Assembly (NCBI GenBank): GCA_002633005.1
Contig: NMRA01000188.1
Span: 1-64,000, forward strand
Reading direction: 5' to 3'
Length of the DNA stretch: 64,000 bases
Origin: Phoronis australis
Lineage: Eukaryota; Phoronida; Phoronidae
Below, piece by piece: positions 58,111-64,000 of this stretch (position 1 is its first letter; each line of letters starts with the position of its first letter). The translations under genes and the position numbers were made by a program. The notes below the pieces were generated by a model. It was given only the letters and a program-made list of their open reading frames with translations, was not told the DNA's origin and did no database searches.

Positions 58111-60300
58111 ATTACGGCAAGAGATACTTATGATGCATCCGGCTGCAGAGTGGTAACACATGGAAACGTAACTTATCTCAAATAATTGTATGTGTCTTTC
58201 TGGGGATGCTGGGGACTTTGAAATACTTGCAATAGCTGAATCTTTATAGCGGAGTTGCAACCGAATCGATTTAACGATTGCGCATGTCCGGAAATTAGTG
58301 TGCGCAAAGGCTATTGGGATTGATAAGGGTAAATGGAATGGCCGATTGGTTTGCATGACGTGTGATTTGTGTGCATTAAACTACGCTGTTATATGCAATT
58401 CTGCCGCTATTCGCCCTAATAAGCGCCCACGCCCCAACAAGTGCCCCAACGCGTTTTCAGACTTTGCTAAAGTAAGCGCCCAGCCCATGAACTACATGCG
58501 AAAAATGCCCTTACCTACAGTTCTAACGTCTCCAATTTATCAATTGAAAGATCCGACAGTCCTGAATTTGTAGACCACGAGCCTCACCGTTATGTCCGTA
58601 TACACTTCAAACTTACGCCGCGATTCAAAAAGAACGCAGAAGTTTTGCTGCTCTTGAGAGGAATGTGCCCCACTACGCGGGTGTGGACTTTGAAAAGAGA
58701 TGCAGTGTACTTGTCAGCGGCCTTGCATTGTTTCTTTCCGGTACAGATCTTCTCCGGCCTCAACAGGGCTGTCATCGAAGACATTTAGTCGGGAACTATC
58801 TATTCATGAAACGGGTAACAAAGCATCGGCAAATAAATATTGGCACTAACTTCCGAAAGTTTCTAATACTGTAAAAAACTTTTGCATTTTTTTAAGAGAA
58901 ATTATTTAACTAATCGTAATTGGTGTTTTTAAGGTCAAAATGACCCACTTCGCACCCTTACACCCCAAATCTTCCGTAAAATAGCTGTTACACTACGGTC
59001 ACGCATCCACTCACCCGGCGACTCAATGAGTGACATATCGGTCTTACCGAAAAAATTCTCGAACGTTTTTAGCAGATGAGGCCAGCAAGTGCTAAGCCGT
59101 AAATATTAAAACACGCTCTGCTTGACTGCTTAAATTATTTTTTTTTTTTTTTGGATACAATGCACACCTAGATCATTACATTACTCTGGCAAATGAACTC
59201 TGACAAGCACACGCACGCTTACTCTCACACACACGCATACAAACTTCAAAACAAACGTCACGTGACAACAACATGTGTTCCCACAGAGATTTTTCTCGGG
59301 TTGCGTGCTACAATCTAGCGTAGATTTGGACTTAATCTGCAGTTAATCCAGACTTCACAAGAACTTAAAAATCTTAGAGACGCTATTTGGAAAACTTGAG
59401 GAGGATTTCAGGTAATTTGTTGAGTCAAAGCTGTATTCTTATTTAAGAATTCAAGCCCTATCGACGATTGCGAGACCGGCAGCTACGCATTTGTCGGCAA
59501 GATTTCGCCCTGGGACTTCCAACACAATTTTATGAAAAATGATCGTAATTTAACAACGAATTTTGATAGCAATGCACCACAATTTTGTAGAAAGTAAATA
59601 GTAATATTCGGCACGCTTTATCCTAGCGCTTAATACATGTAGTGAGCGTACGTTAAGTGTGTTGACCCAGAACAGGTGATTGTGCAGAGGCATTATCCTC
59701 AAAATTGCTCATGTTGGCTTGGTTCTGGTTTTTTTTTTTCACTACCAACCGCCGTAGAGTATTTTGTTACTGCTTCTTTGAAGGGAGATATTGTTGGGCA
59801 GTTTCCAAGATACGTTTTCTTGCCGCCCTCAAAATGAGCGCTTCATACTTTATGCTACCAAGTCGGAAAGAATTCACGAAGTCGGCCTTTGCTACCAGCT
59901 CTACTAATGTCTCTGACCCATGTTTAACGCAGTTCTTGATCCTTGGGAAACAGGTAGTAACTAAATTTTTTATCTCGCTAACTGGTATTATAGCATGCCA
60001 GGCACACAACACGTATAACCTCCCTGTGGCCGGTTCACCCCCACGCTTGCCGACGTACTTGTTTACCGGCTTAAGCACAATGCAACATTCTGACCCATTT
60101 CCAATATGGCGGCGTTGCAACTCCGCTATTGAGTATCCTGATATGGGAGAGCACGAGCTCAAGCGTTTTAAAATTCTATGAAATACTTTATCAGCGTGCA
60201 AACCTTTTCAAGAGTACTTAGCTAGTCCACAAACACTCTGATTAGTAAAATGAATGTCATAGCTGTCTAGATTAAATAGTGAGTAATACTCAATTGTTGA
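58110..60300. other. No recognised gene
   Basis: Contains AAGCGCCC-type repeats near 58415-58480 and a T run at 59138-59152. A segment at 59705-60201 is open on both strands for more than 140 codons. Neither strand of it shows a known domain, so it is not called. Confidence 0.3.
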
Positions 60301-60516
60301 CAACCGCAATTCTTGCACATTAATGATATCAAAAAAATTCATTTTCAATGTGGGCGAAAGTATACTTATAGCACTCTCTTAAATTCACAATGCGATCGCA
60401 CAAAATGAATTCAAACCTCGTTCTTACATGTCTCCTCTGGCAAAAATGAACCACATCAGTTGTGCAAAAATTTGCAGACAATTGCCACCTTGCACACCAA
60501 TTACTCAATACGTTCA

Positions 60517-61344
60517 TTAAATCCTGTAAATAGGTTTCATTACCCGAAAAAATCTCATGTCATCTGCGTACAACAGATATGATAAATTACATCCATCAAA
60601 ATTGATACCCTTGCCATAACTGTTCAAGTCATTAATCAAATCATTTATGAAAATTAAAAACAATGTAGGCGACAATGGATCCCCCTGCATGACCCCTCTT
60701 TGTACTGGAAACCAGTTGGTATAACTTGACTGACCTAATTGTACACAGGCTTCTGTCTGCGCATACAACGATTTTACTGAGTATAGAATTTTCCAACCAC
60801 TCCTAAATCAATTAATTTTTTCAATAAAAAGTTTCTATCTAAACTGTCGAAAGCCATTTCCGTATCGACGAATATTGCAAACGTAGGTCTATTACAAGCT
60901 ATCCTATTTCTAACAATAGACGTGAGTGTAAACACGTGGGTCAAAACAAGACCGCCCCTGTCGAAAACCATTTTGTTCTTCATTCAGTCTGTGTTCGATA
61001 TTCAGAAACTCGGTTAATCTCCTGTTTAATACATTACAATACACTTTGCTCACGGTGGAGAGCAAGCTTATGCCTCTATAGTTGTACGGTAAATTCAAAT
61101 CTCTATCTGACCCTTTCGGTATAGGGGTGATAATCGCTTTATACCATAATGATGGAATAAATCCAGTTTTATAGACCTTCTGAAAGAGTGAGGCCAAAAT
61201 ATTAACTATCTCTGGGGATCTCAGCACTTCGTATGGGATACCGTCTATACCAGTGGCCTTACCCGATTTTAATTTTCGAATAACAGAATAAACTTCAAAA
61301 AAAGAAAACTTTTTTCCAGTACTTCTTTTACACGACCGGAACAT
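60517..61344 (-). pseudogene. LINE reverse transcriptase domain
   Basis: 61344-60910 reads KSGKATGIDGIPYEVLRS, then ITPIPKG and YRGISLLSTVSKVY. It is followed in other frames by FVDTEMAFDSLDRNFLLKKL, QRGVMQGDPLSPTLFLIFIN and LLYADD near 60545-60570. All main RT blocks are present and in order, but separated by frameshifts. The first catalytic block reads VDTEMAF where LDLxKAF is usual. Confidence 0.75.
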
Positions 61345-62389
61345 TCAGCATATTGCATTGCTTTCTCCAAATCCTCTACGTTTTGACTTTCAGCCATTGG
61401 AATTTTCGCAAACAAATCTCTAAAACTGGCTTCCCATCTTTCTGAAGGAATAATATTTTCGTGTCTCCTCTTGAGCTGAGGTCCTTAGTTCTTGAGTTCC
61501 TTCCAAAAACATTGGGGTCATTTTCACATGATTCTTCTATCAGTGTCAATTTATTTTTCAAATACTGCCTTTTTAAAAACCTGAATCTCTTGTCAAAGTA
61601 ATATCTAGAGTTATTATATTCATAGAGTCGCTCCATTCGTCGTTTAGTATTTTTTCTTTGAGAAATACTTCTCCTTTTTGGGCCACGTTTTCCAAAGTTG
61701 CGTTAATTCATCATTCCAAAAGGGCTTGTTTGCCTTAAATTTTTTCCTCAGATTTTTTGTTACAATTTTGAGTACATCTTAAATGAAACTCCATTTCTGT
61801 TTTTATAATTTCGCAGAGGGAGTTATAAATCTCATCAACTTCATATTGTCTTCGACACTTATTTTCTAATATTAAAAGCAACTCTGCAATCGCCCTTTTA
61901 AAATTTTCATTATCCATGAATTCACTAGGGATAGAATTTAGTTTAAACCGTTTTATAAATCGCATATCAAAGGAGTTATCCGTACCGTGATCCTCTACAG
62001 ATTCGTCACTGATATTCACTGGAACGTGCAGCATAATTTCTAATAACAATACATTGTGATCAGGAATTTTTGCCTTTTCTGACAGTAGTCCCAGTAAATG
62101 ATGTTTGTCAACTACCTCTGTACAAGCATGGACCTAAAATTTAAGACAAGACGACAAGACTGGGGCGACTCATGGGGGACAATAAAGTACAATCTACGAC
62201 CGCTCTTCCTCTATTACTTATTGAGGTGAAGTTGTCTTTACTTATCTTTTTCCTACCATTCACTATGCAAGTTTTAGAGCCGAACAAAAAGTCAATCAAA
62301 CTTCTACCATGACTATTTACAGCTTTATAAATTACGACTCGTTTATTTACTTAACAAAAAAAAACATCTGGAAGGTAATCATTCAAGTT

Positions 62390-62862
62390 ACCCACTATCT
62401 AGTTAAAATCTCCACATATAACAATGTCATCTGCAATATCTGCATGTAAATATAACTGGCATAATAGATGGCTATAGGAACTATCCGGATCACAACCCCT
62501 TGAAGAGTTCTCAGGTGGTAAATAGCTACAAAATACAATTATACAATAGTCTGAGCGTATATGAGTTAGTCTTAAAGCTAATATACCATCACACGACTTA
62601 TCAACAATATCAATTTTAAATGTTTTAAACAAATCATTTTTAACAAATATTCCTTCCCCACCCAAACCTCTTGAGGCCCCGTGTTTATAAGCTGCCTATT
62701 GTGTCCGTACCAACAATAACCGGGCAAGGTAATAGATTTATTTGTATGTAAATGAGTTTCTACCACCCCTATGATGTGGGCGTTGAATGTAGACAGCAGT
62801 TGTTCACGGAGCAATGCATTGTTGCTAATCCAACCACAGACATTGGCCTCGCAAATCCTCAA
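62390..62862 (-). pseudogene. LINE AP endonuclease domain
   Basis: The minus strand reads ICEANVCGWISNNALLREQL and VVETHLHTNKSITLPGYCW (asparagine and E-T-H motifs of the AP endonuclease fold). After a frameshift come GGEGIFVKNDLF and CGDFN, the last just before a stop near 62399. It nicks target DNA for priming. Inactive as read. Confidence 0.7.
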
Positions 62863-62870
62863 AAGCTGTC

Positions 62871-63716
62871 CTATTCTGCATCACGAATTGTTTTATTCCC
62901 CGAGTCAGCCTCCTCACCTGTGGCCATTCTCACACTTCGACCATTTGAGAGGATCTTGAATTCCTTGTTGTTCGGCAAAGTTTCCATGATTGTTTTGAAG
63001 TTTATTTCAATTAACCTTTCAGTGTGAGATTTGCTTCCACGAACAAAAACTCGTTGAAATAAAGGCGTGCCCTTTAATTTTTGCTTGTTACGCAGCACTA
63101 GAGGTTTTTGAGCCAGTGACTCAACAGCAAATTTGGTCAAGGGAGGTCTTGTACTCCCCTGTCGAGAGTTCAGACGGGTGCAATCCAGTAAGGTCACATC
63201 TGAAGACAGGCCTATGCTATATAACAGTTATTCAATCACTTCACGTAAAGGTCGACTATGCCTGATGCGATAATACACAAGTCATTGTTTTTTCGAAGGG
63301 TCGTTCTGAATGACTAATTCTCAACCATGCGTGTAATGCTTTTCCAACGCGCTGACACGGTTTTCGAGACTTGCAAAGTCCATATCAATATCCGCCTTGA
63401 AGGATTTTAGCTCGATATCAATAGAATTTGTAATCTCATTGCGTATTTTATCCATTTTGGATTCAAACGTTTTTCTAAGCCCATGTTGAGCAGACTTTAG
63501 ATTTCGGATTTCTTTCATTATGAGTTCAGATATCTCACCTTGATGATCACGTGGAGCTGGGGAGGTCGGCATGCTTGATATAGCTTCACTAATTGTAGGC
63601 TGAGAATTAAACTTTTTTCTACCTTGATCACCTGTACGGTTCATAGTTGTCCTTAACTCGCTACTGTCCTTGCTTGGTTTACGTTTACGTACAATTTGCC
63701 ACTCGGAAACATCCAT
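62871..63716 (-). pseudogene. LINE ORF1 (two frames)
   Basis: 63321-63716 (131 codons from ATG) begins MDVSEWQIVRKRKPSKDSSE, with a basic N-terminus and a coiled coil in the last 60 residues (LKSFKADIDMDFASLENRVS). 62871-63197 continues in another frame with FVRGSKSHTERLIEINFKTI and a short C-terminal domain. ORF1 proteins of such LINEs bind the element RNA. Broken by at least one frame change between the two parts. Confidence 0.6.
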
Positions 63717-63786
63717 TGAGTGGGAGCCAATTTAAAAGGTTGCCGCCATTGTTCGAGCATGCGCACTCTGATATGTTAGACACCAG

Positions 63787-63936
63787 CCTCCCGTTCAGTA
63801 ACGCTAGGACCTCGTTAAAAAGCAAGACTTCGCGAGATTACGTGAGATATTGCCATGCATTTCAAATGACAACACGTGATTTTGACTAGGTTTTAGCTAG
63901 GTCCTAGCGTAGGTCCTAGCGTCTACTGAACGCACG
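63787..63936. mobile_element. Short inverted-repeat element with CCAG duplication, copy 3
   Basis: Same element, flanked by CCAG at 63783-63786 and 63937-63940. It differs by a short internal duplication of TAGGTCCTAGCG near the right end. It lies just beyond the 5' end of the LINE at 60330-63716. Confidence 0.8.
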
Positions 63937-64000
63937 CCAGGTGTCAATGCCATATGATCAGAACAACCAATCAAATGCCGGGAAAATGTTGTAGCCATAC

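Larger units (their letters stand above)
60330..63716 (-). mobile_element. Near-complete LINE (ORF1, endonuclease, RT), minus strand
   Basis: About 3.4 kb of one non-LTR retrotransposon in order: ORF1, AP endonuclease, linker, RT. Frames break several times, for example near 62665 and 60770. The 3' end stops near 60330 without a tail, so it lacks the C-terminal part and 3' UTR. It is the least decayed retroelement in the window. The clade is APE-type (jockey/CR1/L2-like) by endonuclease and RT wording. Confidence 0.8.

Noticed and set aside
1-64000. CRISPR arrays, prokaryotic operons or rRNA genes
   Set aside because: No regularly spaced direct repeats, no overlapping ORF runs and no rRNA-like sequence; introns and metazoan transposons show nuclear animal DNA.

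Overview
Gene-poor, repeat-rich eukaryotic DNA, almost certainly from an invertebrate animal. The readable genes have spliceosomal introns (GT-AG). The filler is decayed metazoan mobile DNA: L1/Tx1-type and other LINEs, Bel/Pao-like and DIRS-like retroelements, hAT and PIF/Harbinger-like DNA transposons, a tRNA-derived SINE and THAP-domain remnants. A marine invertebrate such as a cnidarian would fit, but nothing seen here fixes the phylum.

The main host content is a dispersed head-to-tail array of one ATP-grasp ligase-like gene, all on the minus strand. It has four coding exons of 309, 159, 219 and 699 nt (stop included), all split in phase 0, giving 461 residues. Two copies read intact. One is compact (46765-49867). 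The other (23559-34682) has exons 1-2 and exons 3-4 separated by an 8.8 kb second intron full of repeats. Three more copies are broken: 11411-13048 (exon 4 absent, exon 2 frameshifted), 14198-16526 (exon 1 absent, exon 2 frameshifted, ATP-lysine replaced) and 55694-56393 (exon 2 deleted, exon 4 absent). The 5' flanks of the copies at 34.7-36.0, 49.9-52.9 and 56.4-56.9 kb are related, so gene and flank were duplicated together.

Layout: 1-4.1 kb no recognisable gene; 4.1-6.0 kb L1/Tx1 remnant; 6.7-10.3 kb dispersed repeats, a THAP remnant and an inverted minisatellite pair; 10.7-11.2 kb LINE 3' end; 11.4-16.8 kb two ATP-grasp pseudogenes; 17.0-17.7 kb deleted hAT; 18.1-22.6 kb mixed LINE, hAT-like and Bel/Pao-like remnants; 23.2-36.0 kb the long-intron ATP-grasp gene with its inserts and flank; 36.2-46.2 kb microsatellite, TIR elements, second deleted hAT, nested Bel/Pao-like copy and DIRS-like RT; 46.3-52.9 kb the compact intact gene and its flank; 54.4-56.9 kb a 1 kb TIR element and the last pseudogene; 56.9-58.1 kb RT remnant; 60.3-63.7 kb a long LINE; 63.8 kb a short inverted-repeat element.

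The repeats date one another. Several insertions have a related uninterrupted copy elsewhere in the window, so target duplications and empty sites can be read directly.
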